From: QHWT01 sp963755695
GTDB lineage: Bacteria; Acidobacteriota; Vicinamibacteria; Vicinamibacterales; 2-12-FULL-66-21
Reading direction: 5' to 3'
DNA length: 64,000 nucleotides
NCBI GenBank assembly: GCA_963755695.1
Contig: CAVWLB010000003.1
Span: 248,001-312,000 of the forward strand
Shown: positions 38,143 to 47,031 of the stretch, one piece after another
Layout: the number at the start of each line of letters is the position of its first letter
Position numbering within the stretch: position 1 is the first letter of the stretch
Notes under the pieces: model-generated
Database searches by the model: none
Told to the model about the DNA's origin: nothing
What the model saw: the letters and a program-made list of their open reading frames with translations, nothing else
Translations under genes and position numbers: made by a program

Positions 38143-38628
38143 ATGAAAAGGTCGCTGACACTCGTGATCGCCCTTTGCTGCGTCGCTCTCGCGACGACAA
38201 CCGCTGCGGGCTTGTCTGGCAGGCAGGACACTCAGGCCTCGCAGGAGGATCGCGATCGATTCGTCGGCGCGTGGCGACTCGCATGGCTCGAAGAACCGAG
38301 CGCAGACGGCAAGATCCACAGGGCCGACTGCACGGGCCTCTTCGTCTTCACTCGCGACGGGCACGCGTCGGTGCAGGTGATGTACCGAAAACCCGGCGGC
38401 GGCGACGCAGGATCGATTCAGTACGCGCAGGGCGGATACGAAGCCTCGTATGGCCGATATGACGTCGACGAACGCACGCATACGTGGGCGTTCCACGTCG
38501 AAGGGGCACTTGTTCGCAGTCTGGTCGGAAAGGAACTGAAGCGTCTGTACGAGTTTTCGGGGAATCAATTGATCGTCAAGCCGTCCAGCACCAACGAACA
38601 CTGGCGGGTGGCGTGGGAACGGTACTGA
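38143..38628 (+). CDS. Secreted lipocalin-like protein
   Basis: 161 residues. ATG with GGAGGAGA upstream gives a signal peptide (LTLVIALCCVALATTTAAG). The body, FVGAWRLAWLEE ... GLFVFTRDGHASVQVMYR ... YGRYDVDERTHTWAFHVEGAL ... LIVKPSSTNEHWRVAWERY, fits the lipocalin-like (Lipocalin_5) domain of unknown function. It lies 26 bases before the aldo/keto reductase, probably one operon. Confidence 0.8.
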   Translation: MKRSLTLVIALCCVALATTTAAGLSGRQDTQASQEDRDRFVGAWRLAWLEEPSADGKIHRADCTGLFVFTRDGHASVQVMYRKPGGGDAGSIQYAQGGYEASYGRYDVDERTHTWAFHVEGALVRSLVGKELKRLYEFSGNQLIVKPSSTNEHWRVAWERY

Positions 38629-38654
38629 CGAGAGATCTCACACGAGGCACCACG

Positions 38655-39650
38655 ATGAAGAAGCGCACGCTCGGGAAGAGCGGTCTTGACGTGTCAGCGA
38701 TTGGGCTCGGCTGCATGGGCATGAGTTGGTCCTACAGCCCGATTCCTGACAGGAACCAAATGCTGTCCCTGCTTCGGGCAGCCGTCGATCGCGGAGTGAC
38801 GTTCTTCGACACGGCGGAAGTCTACGGTCCCGGCGCGAACGAAGAGCTCGTCGGCGAAGCCCTTACACCGTTCCGCGGGAAGGTAGTGATCGCGACGAAG
38901 TTCGGATGGGCACCCGGCGCGGAAGACGAGACACGATGGAGTCGTCTCGACAGCCGGCCCGAACATATCAAACGAGTTGTCGAGGGCTCACTCGCACGAT
39001 TGAGGGTCGATGCGATTGACCTGTACTACCAGCACCGCGTCGACCCGGACGTCCCCATCGAGGAGGTCGCGGGGGCCGTGAAGGATCTGGTCCAGCAAGG
39101 CAAGGTGAAGCACTTCGGGCTCTCTGAGGCCGCCGCGAAGACGATTCGTCGCGCCCACGCAGTGCAGCCGGTGACCGCAGTGCAGAGCGAGTACTCGCTC
39201 TGGTATCGCGAGCCTGAGAGAGAAGTACTACCGACTCTCGAGGAGCTCGGCATCGGCTTCGTGCCGTTCAGTCCCCTCGGGAAGGGGTTCCTCACCGGCA
39301 AGATCGACGAAACCACGAGCTTCGATAGCTCTGATTTCCGAACCACCGTTCCACGCTTTAACGCGGAGAATCGCAAGGCTAATCACGCACTGATCGACCG
39401 GCTGCAGGCGATCGCGCAACGCAAGCACGCCACGCCCGGTCAGATTGCGCTGGCCTGGCTCCTGGCGCAGAGACCGTGGATTGTTCCGATTCCTGGGACG
39501 ACGAAACTGCATCGGCTGGAAGAGAACATCGACGCTGGAGACGTGGAGCTCACCGCGAACGACCTCGCCGACATCGAGAGCGCCGTATCACAGATCAGGG
39601 TCCAGGGCGCTCGGTATCCCGAGGCGATGGAGCGAATGAGCAATCGCTGA
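38655..39650 (+). CDS. Aldo/keto reductase
   Basis: 331 residues. (beta/alpha)8 NADPH enzyme: LGLGCMGMS-type start (IGLGCMGMSWSY), catalytic Asp/Tyr in FFDTAEVYGPGANEELVGEAL, Lys in VIATKFGW, His in DLYYQHRVDPDVPIEEV, and the NADPH motif IPGTTKLHRLEENI. It closely resembles the general stress/voltage-gated-channel-beta-like AKR11/13 group. Substrate unknown; small aldehydes and ketones are usual. Confidence 0.92.
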   Translation: MKKRTLGKSGLDVSAIGLGCMGMSWSYSPIPDRNQMLSLLRAAVDRGVTFFDTAEVYGPGANEELVGEALTPFRGKVVIATKFGWAPGAEDETRWSRLDSRPEHIKRVVEGSLARLRVDAIDLYYQHRVDPDVPIEEVAGAVKDLVQQGKVKHFGLSEAAAKTIRRAHAVQPVTAVQSEYSLWYREPEREVLPTLEELGIGFVPFSPLGKGFLTGKIDETTSFDSSDFRTTVPRFNAENRKANHALIDRLQAIAQRKHATPGQIALAWLLAQRPWIVPIPGTTKLHRLEENIDAGDVELTANDLADIESAVSQIRVQGARYPEAMERMSNR

Positions 39651-39655
39651 ACTGA

Positions 39656-40168
39656 CTAGCCCTTTGGCGGCGCGAAGACTTGGTTGGGATAGGGATTCGT
39701 CTCTGGACGCTGCACGCGATTGAACCCGAAGTTGGTTGCCTGGTGGCAGTTGTTACATGCAGCGGTCAACGCGTCGTACGTTCGCGCAAACGCGCCAGTG
39801 TCCTTCCGGTTGACGGCGGCTCGCAGATCGGCAAGCGGCTGCGTGATCATGTGGGGGATCGCGTCCTTCGGAGCGACCGGTGAATCCTTGTGCGTCGGAT
39901 GCCACTTGACGACATCATCGAAGCCTTCACTGAGTTCGTCCAGCTCGTATGCTGCCAGTTCCCAATTTCCAGCCTGTCCGGCCAGCCACAGCTTCGTATG
40001 ACGCATCTGCTGGAGTGCCATCAGCTCGCCGAGGCCAGGCGCATATACTTCCGAAGCCGCAGAGGGTGCACCGCTTCCCGCGGACGATCGTTGCCCGCAC
40101 GCCACACCTGCCAACGTCAGCGCAGCTGCGAGTAGAGGCGTGAGTCTCTGACGCTTGATGTCAAACAT
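39656..40168 (-). CDS. Cytochrome c prime-like lipoprotein
   Basis: 170 residues. Lipobox LAGVAC near residue 25 indicates a lipoprotein. The rest is helical with the haem motif C-N-N-C-H near the C-terminus (ALTAACNNCHQATNF), the usual place for class II cytochrome c. It would carry one covalent haem in the periplasm; conserved His before it (MRHTKLW) may be an axial or structural residue. Convergent with the aldo/keto reductase, five bases apart. Confidence 0.82.
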   Translation of the reverse strand: MFDIKRQRLTPLLAAALTLAGVACGQRSSAGSGAPSAASEVYAPGLGELMALQQMRHTKLWLAGQAGNWELAAYELDELSEGFDDVVKWHPTHKDSPVAPKDAIPHMITQPLADLRAAVNRKDTGAFARTYDALTAACNNCHQATNFGFNRVQRPETNPYPNQVFAPPKG

Positions 40169-40474
40169 CGGTGGTCACCTCGACGAGCTCGGGGGCAACT
40201 GTCAACTCGTCGCTGGAACCTAATGATATAACCGTGTCATCTCGTGATTTCGTCGAGCGATGACGCGCGAACCACTTCGACAGAGCGAGGCCGTATGCCG
40301 GAGGCGAGAGAGTCACCTCCGATAGCGGACACGCAACGCAAGGTGCGGGCGAGGTCCACGCTGTGCGCTTTCCGTGAGGATCACTTCCTCGATAGTCGAG
40401 GACCCGTCGTGGCGCTGCCACTGTTCTTGGTGGAGCGGAATCGGCGACGGGACGCCGGACGGTAGAATGGCTAG
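40169..40474. other. Intergenic region without a supported gene
   Basis: About 300 bases between the cytochrome gene start and the GNAT gene. Long readings exist on the minus strand but have arginine-rich, low-plausibility translations and no ribosome site. It should hold the promoter of the cytochrome gene; an AT-richer stretch around 40215-40245 is the best candidate. Confidence 0.4.
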
Positions 40475-40926
40475 ATGTCCGCCGTCGCGATCCGTCCGGC
40501 GCTGCACGCCGAGCGTTCGACACTGGAGGCGCTGCAGTGGCGCGCGTCACTCGCCAACCGAGGCGATCGTGACGCTCTACTCGCGAATCCGGACGCGATC
40601 GCGCTGCCGGTCCAGCAAATCCGGATGGTCACGTGTTCGTGGCAGACCGCGACGGCGTGATAGTCGGCTTCGCCGCGGTCCTGCCGCGGCCGGATGGAGA
40701 CGCCGAACTCGATGCGCTGTTCGTCGAGCCGAGTCTCTGGAAACAAGGGGTCGGGCGACTGTTGGTCGACCGCTGCGCCGAGGTCGCTCGCTGCCGTGCG
40801 TCGCGCATCCTGCACGTCGTCGGCAACCCTCACGCGGAGGGCTTCTATGCCGCGTGCGGCTTCCGCGCTACGGGAGTCGTCGCGACACGATTCGGCGCAG
40901 GTCTCTCGATGGAGCGCGGGCTATAA
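40475..40926 (+). CDS. GNAT-family acetyltransferase (one frameshift)
   Basis: Two pieces join at an indel near 40622 to a ~150-residue GNAT: SAVAIRPALHAERSTLEALQWRAS, then DGHVFVADRDGVIVGFAAVLP, DALFVEPSLWKQGVGRLLVDRC (the Q/R-x-x-G-x-G/A acetyl-CoA loop as KQGVGRLL), and YAACGFRATG. Both halves are clearly the same fold, so I read it as one gene. Substrate unknown. Convergent with the next GNAT. Confidence 0.8.
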
Positions 40927-40936
40927 CGGGCGCCGG

Positions 40937-41509
40937 CTACTCGAGAGGCTTAGTCAATACGTGCGCGTGCTCGCCGAATCCCTGCCTCGTGTAGAACCTG
41001 CGGGCGCCTTTGTTCTTGTCCAGTACTCCCAGGCGCATCACGTGCGCCCCTTCGCTGCGAGCGAAGCGTTCCGCTTCAGCCATCAGCATGCTCGCCACGC
41101 CGCGGCGGCGGTGCTCCGGTTTCACGTAGAGTTCGTGGATCCATGCGAACGGAGCCGGATCCTCGGGCGACTCGCCGCGCGTCGTGGCCACGACGCAGAC
41201 GAACCCGGCGGCCTGGTCGGCGCAGTGCGCCATGATGATGCACCCGTTGTGGACGGCACACTCCGTTTCCAGGTACGTCATGTAGTCTGTGACGACCGTG
41301 TCGCCGTCCGGCCACGACGGCTCGAGGCTGCGGTGAAAGTTCTGCTGGTCGATGACGCACTCCCGCAGCGCCCGTGCGTCACGATCCGCGTCGAAGCGCC
41401 GGATAACCACTCGAGGTGCCTCTCCGTCCGCTGTGTCGCGAACGTCGCCGGCGGCGAACTCGCCCGCACGAAACATCTGTCCCTCCGCATCTACGACGTG
41501 AATAAGCAT
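40937..41509 (-). CDS. GNAT-family acetyltransferase
   Basis: 190 residues. N-terminal VVIRRFDADRDARALRECVIDQQ, the core AWIHELYVKPEHRRRGVASMLMAEAERFARSEG with the R-R-x-G-x-A CoA-binding loop, and NKGARRFYTRQGFGEHAHVL. Standard GNAT length and order. Substrate unknown; family members act on amines of antibiotics, proteins or metabolites. The 129 bases beyond its start contain no gene. Confidence 0.88.
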   Translation of the reverse strand: MLIHVVDAEGQMFRAGEFAAGDVRDTADGEAPRVVIRRFDADRDARALRECVIDQQNFHRSLEPSWPDGDTVVTDYMTYLETECAVHNGCIIMAHCADQAAGFVCVVATTRGESPEDPAPFAWIHELYVKPEHRRRGVASMLMAEAERFARSEGAHVMRLGVLDKNKGARRFYTRQGFGEHAHVLTKPLE

Positions 41510-41638
41510 GATATTCGACCGTGCCCGAGATCATAGGCGAGGTCACGTCCCAACAGCGCTGCCGTCTCTCGACGGATCGAGCATAACCAGCGATGTCGGG
41601 CGGGGAATCAGATTCGACTCCCCGTCACGTACCTGCGT

Positions 41639-42727
41639 TCAGTTGCGATCCCGATCGCCAGCCGGAACGATGGCGACGCCGTTGGCATTGGGAACACCAA
41701 GCGTGATCGGCGTCCCGACCGCGGTGAGCTCGCCAAAGGTGTTGTATCGGAAAAACGACAAGTGGGATTGGCCGGCGCCATGGTCAATCACACCAAGGAC
41801 GCCCGCGTCCGCATCGATGTCGGCCGGTGCGCCTCCGGTAGCGATGCTTGCAGCCACTGGGCTGTCCACGAACACATTGTTCCCTGTGCCAACCAACCGG
41901 CTGATGGTCTGGCTGCCGGTGTTGGCGGTGAACACGTACTTCCCCACCCGGGTCGCCCAGCAATCAGCCGCCTGGCCGGCGCCCACGACCGATGTAAACG
42001 CGCCGTCGCGGAACAGTCCGTCCTGGTTGGAGTGCGCGAGGGTGATGACGGCGGTACCGTCTGGATACACCGAAAAGCCAAACGGAGTCAGCGTGCCCGC
42101 GGGCGCTGACACCGCGACCGGGGGCGCGCCGCTGACCGCCCCATCATGGAGCCGTACGACGTCGACGGTGCCCGGCTCCGGATCGGTCTTCAAGGTGACC
42201 AGCACTTGATGGCGGTCGATCACGCCCACTTGCGCCGTGCTGCCGTTGGGCGGCTCGCCTCCTCCGACCAGCTCCAGTCCGGTCGTGCCGTCGAGCCACG
42301 CCACTGTGTTCTGATGCAGCGCGAACGAGTCGACAGTGGCCGCGCCGGCGACGTACATGTGATCGTTTCCGAAATCCACACTCACTGGTGCGCTGGTGGT
42401 GGAGACCACTTTGTCGAACTTCAGGATGTCGCCGTCGCGTCTGAACACGGCGACGGTATTCGAGCCGTTATTGACGGCCGCAATCAGCTCGCCGCCGAAC
42501 TGTTTGACGCCCCGCGCGTTACCGCCCGCGCCGCCCTTGCCGTGCGTCGACAGGGTCTGGAGTAACGCGTGCGTGTCGGCGTCGTAAACGTCGATCCGGT
42601 TTTCAATTGGATCGTTGGTCATCGTGACCGCCAGCGTTCGGCCATGATGTTCGGCGCCAACGGCGGAAGCGCCGGCGGCACATGCCAGCACAACTGCCGC
42701 ACTGCACAAAGCAACCCGCTTAGACAT
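41639..42727 (-). CDS. Secreted beta-propeller protein under ECF control
   Basis: 362 residues. Signal peptide (VALCSAAVVLACAAGASAVGA), then a repeated-blade protein: NRIDVYDADTHALLQTLSTHG, ELIAAVNNGSNTVAVFRRDG, VGKYVFTANTGSQTISRLVG, HLSFFRYNTFGELTAVGTPI. It looks like a seven-bladed lactonase/YVTN-type propeller without recognised catalytic residues. It is divergent from an ECF sigma gene and its promoter has the same element as the sigma gene promoter, so it is probably the main target of that sigma factor. The 5-prime leader would be about 70 bases. Confidence 0.8.
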   Translation of the reverse strand: MSKRVALCSAAVVLACAAGASAVGAEHHGRTLAVTMTNDPIENRIDVYDADTHALLQTLSTHGKGGAGGNARGVKQFGGELIAAVNNGSNTVAVFRRDGDILKFDKVVSTTSAPVSVDFGNDHMYVAGAATVDSFALHQNTVAWLDGTTGLELVGGGEPPNGSTAQVGVIDRHQVLVTLKTDPEPGTVDVVRLHDGAVSGAPPVAVSAPAGTLTPFGFSVYPDGTAVITLAHSNQDGLFRDGAFTSVVGAGQAADCWATRVGKYVFTANTGSQTISRLVGTGNNVFVDSPVAASIATGGAPADIDADAGVLGVIDHGAGQSHLSFFRYNTFGELTAVGTPITLGVPNANGVAIVPAGDRDRN

Positions 42728-42802
42728 ATCGCTCTCGTCCTTTCACATATGAATTCGTTTACGGTCGCACTTCCCGTCGATCGAGCCGCAACCTTCGAAG
42801 TG

Positions 42803-42831
42803 TAGATAGCCGTTCCGCCTCCAAATATTCC
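42803..42831 (-). promoter_or_regulatory. ECF promoter of the propeller gene (GGAATA / TATCTA)
   Basis: On the minus strand the -35 is GGAATATTT and the -10 is TATCTA with exactly 14 bases between the two blocks (17 from GGAATA). The same two blocks at the same distance occur in the opposite direction 50 bases away. Transcription would start near 42796. Confidence 0.72.
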
Positions 42832-42880
42832 CGAGGGCTTCGAATGCCATCAGGCGAGCCCTGGCCGCACACCGAACCTC

Positions 42881-42909
42881 GGAATATTTCTGGCTCTAGC
42901 GGGTATCTA
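42881..42909 (+). promoter_or_regulatory. ECF promoter of the sigma/anti-sigma operon (GGAATA / TATCTA)
   Basis: GGAATATTT, 14 bases, TATCTA, matching the divergent promoter base for base in both blocks. ECF promoters of the GGAAT type are common. It implies that the sigma factor drives its own gene. The leader to the ATG is about 138 bases and shows no small gene. Confidence 0.72.
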
Positions 42910-43053
42910 GGTCCAGGTAAGCCCCACGATTGAGCGGGTCGACGTCGTTGCGGCGAAGCTACCCGGTTGAGTTGAAAGGCTGGATCCGCAGTCGGAAATA
43001 GATCGTCGTATCGATCGCATGATCTCGATCGATGCGACCCTGGCGGGACGTTG

Positions 43054-43611
43054 ATGGCACGGATGCCAGCGCAAATCGCCGCTGACCAGACGTGGGCTGC
43101 CTTCGAGGCGGAGGCTCTACCTCATGTCGATCGCCTGTTCCGCCTGGCCATGTGGCTCGAAGGCAATCGGTCCGAGGCCGAGGATCTGGTGCAGGAGACG
43201 ATGATGCAGGCGCTTCAATCATTTCATCGCTTCCAGCCGGGAACGAACTGTCGTGCCTGGCTGACGACGATTCTTCAGCACGTGCGCAGCAATCGGCGCC
43301 GTGCGCGCGGTCGGTCACCGCTCGTCGACGATCCAGAGGACCGGATTGGACTGGCGACTCCATTCGTGCCGCCGGTGCCGCAGCAGTTGACAGACGAGGA
43401 TCTGCTCGGCGCGCTGCGGCGGATTCCGGCTCCGTTTCAGGAAGTGATCGTCCTGTGCGACGTGGAGGAATTGACGTATAAGGAAATTGCCGACGCGCTG
43501 GAGATTCCGATCGGAACCGTGATGTCACGACTCCACCGTGGCCGAGCGCTGCTTCGCGCCGAGCTCGGCGCGTCGACACGCGCGTTCGGCGGTCGGAGGG
43601 CCGAAACCTGA
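43054..43611 (+). CDS. ECF sigma factor
   Basis: 185 residues. Region 2: HVDRLFRLAMWLEGNRSEAEDLVQETMMQALQSFHRFQPGTNCRAWLTTILQHVRSN is fully typical (the DLVQET and N-x-x-AWL marks). Region 4: FQEVIVLCDVEELTYKEIADALEIPIGTVMSRLHRGRALLRAEL. Eight bases before the anti-sigma gene. The ribosome site is weak (GCGGGACG). With its self-matching promoter it forms an autoregulated envelope-stress-like unit. Confidence 0.93.
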   Translation: MARMPAQIAADQTWAAFEAEALPHVDRLFRLAMWLEGNRSEAEDLVQETMMQALQSFHRFQPGTNCRAWLTTILQHVRSNRRRARGRSPLVDDPEDRIGLATPFVPPVPQQLTDEDLLGALRRIPAPFQEVIVLCDVEELTYKEIADALEIPIGTVMSRLHRGRALLRAELGASTRAFGGRRAET

Positions 43612-43619
43612 GGCAACCC

Positions 43620-44444
43620 ATGGAATGCCGCGACGTACGTGAGCTGGCCGATTCGTTTCTCGGTGAAGAGCTCCTCACCGAGACGAATCACGAGATCCTG
43701 CGTCACCTGGAGACGTGTCCGGTGTGCCGCGCCGATCTCGACGCGCGCCGCGCGTTGCGCGACGGGGTGCGACGGGCCTTTCACAATGCAGCCGACCTCG
43801 ATCCGCGCCCTGAATTCATCGCGGGGTTGCGAACCACGCTCCAGGACACCGCCTATCAGGCGCGGGCTCGTCGCGGCATCCGATTGCAAGGATGGTGGGC
43901 GCTCGCGGCGACGGTGCTGCTGGCGGTAACGGTCGGTCTTGCGTATCGAGGCCGCGAATGGATTGCAGCGACCGGGGCGCTCGCGCGCGCCGCCGTCGGC
44001 GATCATCTCAATTGCGCGCTGCACTTCCGGTTGGCAGAAAGGCCAATCTCGCTCGAAGACGCCGCAATTCGCTATGGCCCCGCGTATCGCGTCCTCGAGA
44101 ACCTGCCGCCCGAGGACGTGATGACGGCGGTTGGTCCGGCGCGCGTTCTCGAGCGCCATGCATGCGTGTATGGAGGGCGGCGATTCGCGCACATCGTGTT
44201 CGAATTTCGGGGCCAGCGCGTGTCGTTGCTCGTGACCGCCGCCGAGCGAAGTCTGCAACTGAAGCTTCCGGGCGATGCGCTCCCCCACGTGACGTCAGCG
44301 GGACGAATCGACGACATTGCCGTCGTCTCCTTTCGTGCGTCGAGTCACATGGTCTTCTTCGCCGGTAATGTGCCACAAGCCGACCTGATGAAGCTGGCTG
44401 ACGCGGTCGCAGAGCCCCTCTACAGCGAGCTCGTTCGCGTGTGA
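43620..44444 (+). CDS. Anti-sigma factor with zinc-finger domain
   Basis: 274 residues. N-terminal zf-HC2: MECRDVRELADSFLGEEL, then H-x3-C-x2-C as HLETCPVCRADL. One TM helix (WWALAATVLLAVTVGLAYRG, near residue 90). The outer part (DHLNCALHFRLAERPISLEDAA ... YRVLENLPPED ... HIVFEFRGQRVSLLVT) resembles the extracytoplasmic part of DUF3379-like anti-sigma proteins. It likely holds the upstream sigma factor until an envelope signal, perhaps redox or metal, acts on the outer domain (Cys in LNCALHF and HACVYGG). Confidence 0.87.
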   Translation: MECRDVRELADSFLGEELLTETNHEILRHLETCPVCRADLDARRALRDGVRRAFHNAADLDPRPEFIAGLRTTLQDTAYQARARRGIRLQGWWALAATVLLAVTVGLAYRGREWIAATGALARAAVGDHLNCALHFRLAERPISLEDAAIRYGPAYRVLENLPPEDVMTAVGPARVLERHACVYGGRRFAHIVFEFRGQRVSLLVTAAERSLQLKLPGDALPHVTSAGRIDDIAVVSFRASSHMVFFAGNVPQADLMKLADAVAEPLYSELVRV

Positions 44445-44514
44445 TGGCGTCGCGCGACAGCTTAGTGGCGATTCACGCTGCTGAGCGGCCGCACGCGCGA
44501 TGGACCGTCCGTTT

Positions 44515-44937
44515 CTACGCCGTCGACCGGGCGGACGCCCCAGCGGTTTGCCTGGTGGCTGTGTTCGGCGGCGTGACGAGGCTGAAGATATTGCCGTCCG
44601 GGTCCTTGAACCACGCGGCCTTCATCGTCCCGGCCACGTGAAGGTCGCCCTGCCGGGTCATGTTCGGCAAATCGTAATGCTCGAAGCTGACTCCGCGGCC
44701 CTTCAGAGTCTTCACGATATCTTCCACCTCGTCGGCCACCCAGGTCACCGCTGTCGCCTTGTTCGTACCGGCGTATTGCGAACGGTAGACGAACAACGTG
44801 GACCCTCCACTCTTGAAAGCGAGCACTTCCTCGTTCTCCATGATCTTCGTCAACCCGAGCGTCTGCTCGTAGAACTTCCTCGCACTTTCGAGACTCTTGA
44901 CCGCAACGGTCGCAACGGCATCCTTATCGCTGAGCAT
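44515..44937 (-). CDS. VOC-family (glyoxalase-like) protein
   Basis: 140 residues. ATG with AAGGAGA upstream. VATVAVKSLESARKFYEQTLGL, VLAFKSGGSTLFVYRSQYAG, VTWVADEVEDIVKTLKGRGVSFE and AAWFKDPDGNIFSLV give the usual VOC beta-alpha-beta-beta-beta modules with the Glu/His metal sites incomplete (KDPDGN is the common end). Possibly a dioxygenase-like or resistance-type VOC. Substrate unknown. Confidence 0.85.
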   Translation of the reverse strand: MLSDKDAVATVAVKSLESARKFYEQTLGLTKIMENEEVLAFKSGGSTLFVYRSQYAGTNKATAVTWVADEVEDIVKTLKGRGVSFEHYDLPNMTRQGDLHVAGTMKAAWFKDPDGNIFSLVTPPNTATRQTAGASARSTA

Positions 44938-45303
44938 CGTGGTCTCTCCTTGGTTGAGCGCTCTCGCGAGATTCGCCCCATCGCGACGGAGCGGTGCGGG
45001 AGCGCATTGTAAGAATCCAAGCAAGCGGCGATCCGAGATGTCCTTCGACTAGCCGAGCTCGAGCGAGCTCGACGCGAGCGCTGGCGGAACAGATGCCATT
45101 CCTGTCGAGGAAACTGCTAGGAATCGATGGCGAGGACAGTGACCTGCGGCTTTCGAGGCCGTGTTGGATTGCTCATGTGGCGAACGAGATCACACAACGC
45201 CACATTTACGGTAGTTTAGATCATTCAATTATCTCAGCCGTTCGGCGTCGATGGCGAGATCGGCGAGGGCCGCCACTGAACTCACTCGGCTGGCACTTCT
45301 GCA
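44938..45303. other. Intergenic region with a GAGCTC palindrome cluster
   Basis: About 360 bases between the VOC start and the MarR stop. No gene is supported. Around 45055-45075 the words CGAGCTCGAGCGAGCTCGA form overlapping palindromes; this could be a terminator for marR or part of the VOC promoter region. Confidence 0.35.
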
Positions 45304-45762
45304 CTAGCGGCGGCGTGATGCGACGCCCGCCGAGGGAGCGAATGTCAATTTGGCCAGCATGCGCTCGAGCGCTTCGAGGTCTGCGCGCTCGAGACGCTCG
45401 AATTCCGGCGGCGGCTGATGGAACTCTTGGAGCAGATCCGTCCGCGTCTTTTCGCCCTTGCGGGTCAGCACGACCAGCTTGACACGTTTGTCGTGCACTA
45501 GCGGCTGTCGGCGCGCAACGCCCAATTCTTCGAGGCGATCGACGATGAACGTGGCGTTCGATGGGTCGCACTGCCACTCGTCAGCCAACGATCGCATCGA
45601 CCGCCCGGTTCGCGGGTCGAGGCTGAACAGGGCGCGCGAATCGTTGGGCGTCAATCCCCGTCGCGCCAGGCTCGCCGTTCTGACAGGTGCTGAACGGACG
45701 AGCAAATCGAACAGCATCTGCCAAACCCGCCGCGCCAGTGCCTCAGTAGCCGACTTCGTCAT
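45304..45762 (-). CDS. MarR-family transcriptional regulator
   Basis: 152 residues. Winged helix: LTPNDSRALFSLDPRTGRSMRSLADEWQCDPSNATFIVDRLEELGVARRQPLVHDKRVKLVVLTRKGEKTRTDLL. The DxRxK wing (HDKRVKLV) is intact. It is divergent from the remnant monooxygenase and the DJ-1 gene, the usual position for a regulator of detoxification genes. Confidence 0.9.
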   Translation of the reverse strand: MTKSATEALARRVWQMLFDLLVRSAPVRTASLARRGLTPNDSRALFSLDPRTGRSMRSLADEWQCDPSNATFIVDRLEELGVARRQPLVHDKRVKLVVLTRKGEKTRTDLLQEFHQPPPEFERLERADLEALERMLAKLTFAPSAGVASRRR

Positions 45763-45854
45763 GTGTCACATTCGAGCCCATGCGGTTCGCGAACCAATGA
45801 GTTTGACGGATCGCCCTGATAGTTGATACCACTAAATCAATCGGCGATCGTAAC

Positions 45855-46056
45855 ATGGAAGTCACCACGTCCGTTCTCATCGGCGGCGGCAGCGATCTCA
45901 AGGACGTGGCGGATCGTTTGCGGCGGCGTTTGGTGTGGGGGCCGACGGCGCGGTGCTGATTCGGCGCCCACGGGTTCATTGCGTGGCGCCATGCGACGGC
46001 GGCGGACGGCGCGAAGGCACTGGACAGGCCTTCGAACGACTCTGGATACGAACTGC
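45855..46056 (+). pseudogene. C-terminal remnant of a FAD-dependent aromatic monooxygenase
   Basis: Joining three frames gives VTTSVLIGGGSDLKDVADRF, AAAFGVGADGAVLIR and PHGFIAWRHATAADGAKALD. This is the conserved end of FAD_binding_3 monooxygenases (GADGAVLxRPDGxxAWR). At least two indels within 80 bases and no upstream FAD domain show that it is a fragment. It sits between the MarR gene and the DJ-1-like gene, in line with a lost MarR-controlled monooxygenase. Confidence 0.5.
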
Positions 46057-46080
46057 AGTCAACACAGGGGAACACGTCGA

Positions 46081-47031
46081 ATGAGATCACGACGATTACT
46101 GTGGAGCGGCGTCGGCGTTGTCGGCGCTTTGGGAGCGATCGGCGGCGCGTGGATGCTGTCGCTGCCTCCGGCGGCCACCCCTACATCGCCGCGGCCGATC
46201 GGAAAGTCGGAAGCCGAGGCGCTGCTCGCGGCGTTGAAGCCGCCGAAGCGTCAACGGCCCGTCATTGCCGTCATCGGCATCAACGACGCAACGGAAACCA
46301 CCGACTATCTCATGCCGTACGGGATCCTTCGACGCGCCGACGTCGCCGACGTCGTGCTGCTCGCGACACAGCCAGGGCCAGTGACCCTCTTTCCCGCGCT
46401 CACCGTCGAGCCGCAGGCAACAATCACAGACTTCGATGAGCGATATCCGGACGGGGCGGACTATGTGCTTGTTCCCGCCATGAGCCGCGACGACGACTCG
46501 CTGGTTCTGAAATGGCTTCAGAGCCAGGCAGACAGAGGTGCCCTGATCGTCGGGGTCTGCGCCGGCGCCAAGGTCGTCGGCGAGGCCGAGTTGCTGGACG
46601 GCAAGCGAGCGACCACGCACTGGTACTACCTCAAGGAATTGTTAACGAAGCATCCCGCTATCCGATATGTCGCCGACCGACGGATTGTGGTTGACGATGG
46701 CGTGGCGACGACGACGGGGATCAGCGCGTCCATGCCGATAGCGCTGACCCTCGTCGAGGCCATTGCCGGTCGTGAGAAAGCAGAGGCCATCGGCCGCGAC
46801 ATCGGCGTGACGGACTGGGATGCGGGTCACGACAGCGGCGCCTTCCGGTTCACGCGTCCGTTTGCGGCGACGGCCATCCGCAATAGCCTCGCCTTCTGGA
46901 ACCGAGAAGAGTTTGGCATCGAGTTGTCAGCCGGCGTCGACGAAGTGTCGCTTGCCCTGGTCGCCGATGCTTGGTCACGAACGTACCGATCACGGGCAGT
47001 GACCTTTGCGCCGACCGTGGCGACGCGCTAG
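46081..47031 (+). CDS. DJ-1/PfpI-family protein with N-terminal anchor, ended by an amber codon
   Basis: 316 residues. The N-terminus is a TM or signal segment (LLWSGVGVVGALGAIGGAWML). The core is a class I glutamine-amidotransferase-like (DJ-1/PfpI) domain: VIGINDATETTDYLMPYGIL, DYVLVPAM, nucleophile Cys in LIVGVCAGAKVVGEAELLDG, TTHWYYLKEL and VATTTGISASMPIALTLVEAI. CAGGGGA precedes the ATG. The TAG at 47029 stands in the middle of an open frame that continues for 84 more plausible codons, see the next entry. Confidence 0.82.
   Translation: MRSRRLLWSGVGVVGALGAIGGAWMLSLPPAATPTSPRPIGKSEAEALLAALKPPKRQRPVIAVIGINDATETTDYLMPYGILRRADVADVVLLATQPGPVTLFPALTVEPQATITDFDERYPDGADYVLVPAMSRDDDSLVLKWLQSQADRGALIVGVCAGAKVVGEAELLDGKRATTHWYYLKELLTKHPAIRYVADRRIVVDDGVATTTGISASMPIALTLVEAIAGREKAEAIGRDIGVTDWDAGHDSGAFRFTRPFAATAIRNSLAFWNREEFGIELSAGVDEVSLALVADAWSRTYRSRAVTFAPTVATR

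Noticed and set aside
40161..40550. 129-codon minus-strand gene upstream of the cytochrome
   Set aside because: Overlaps the start of the GNAT gene and the cytochrome leader, no recognisable fold and no ribosome site.
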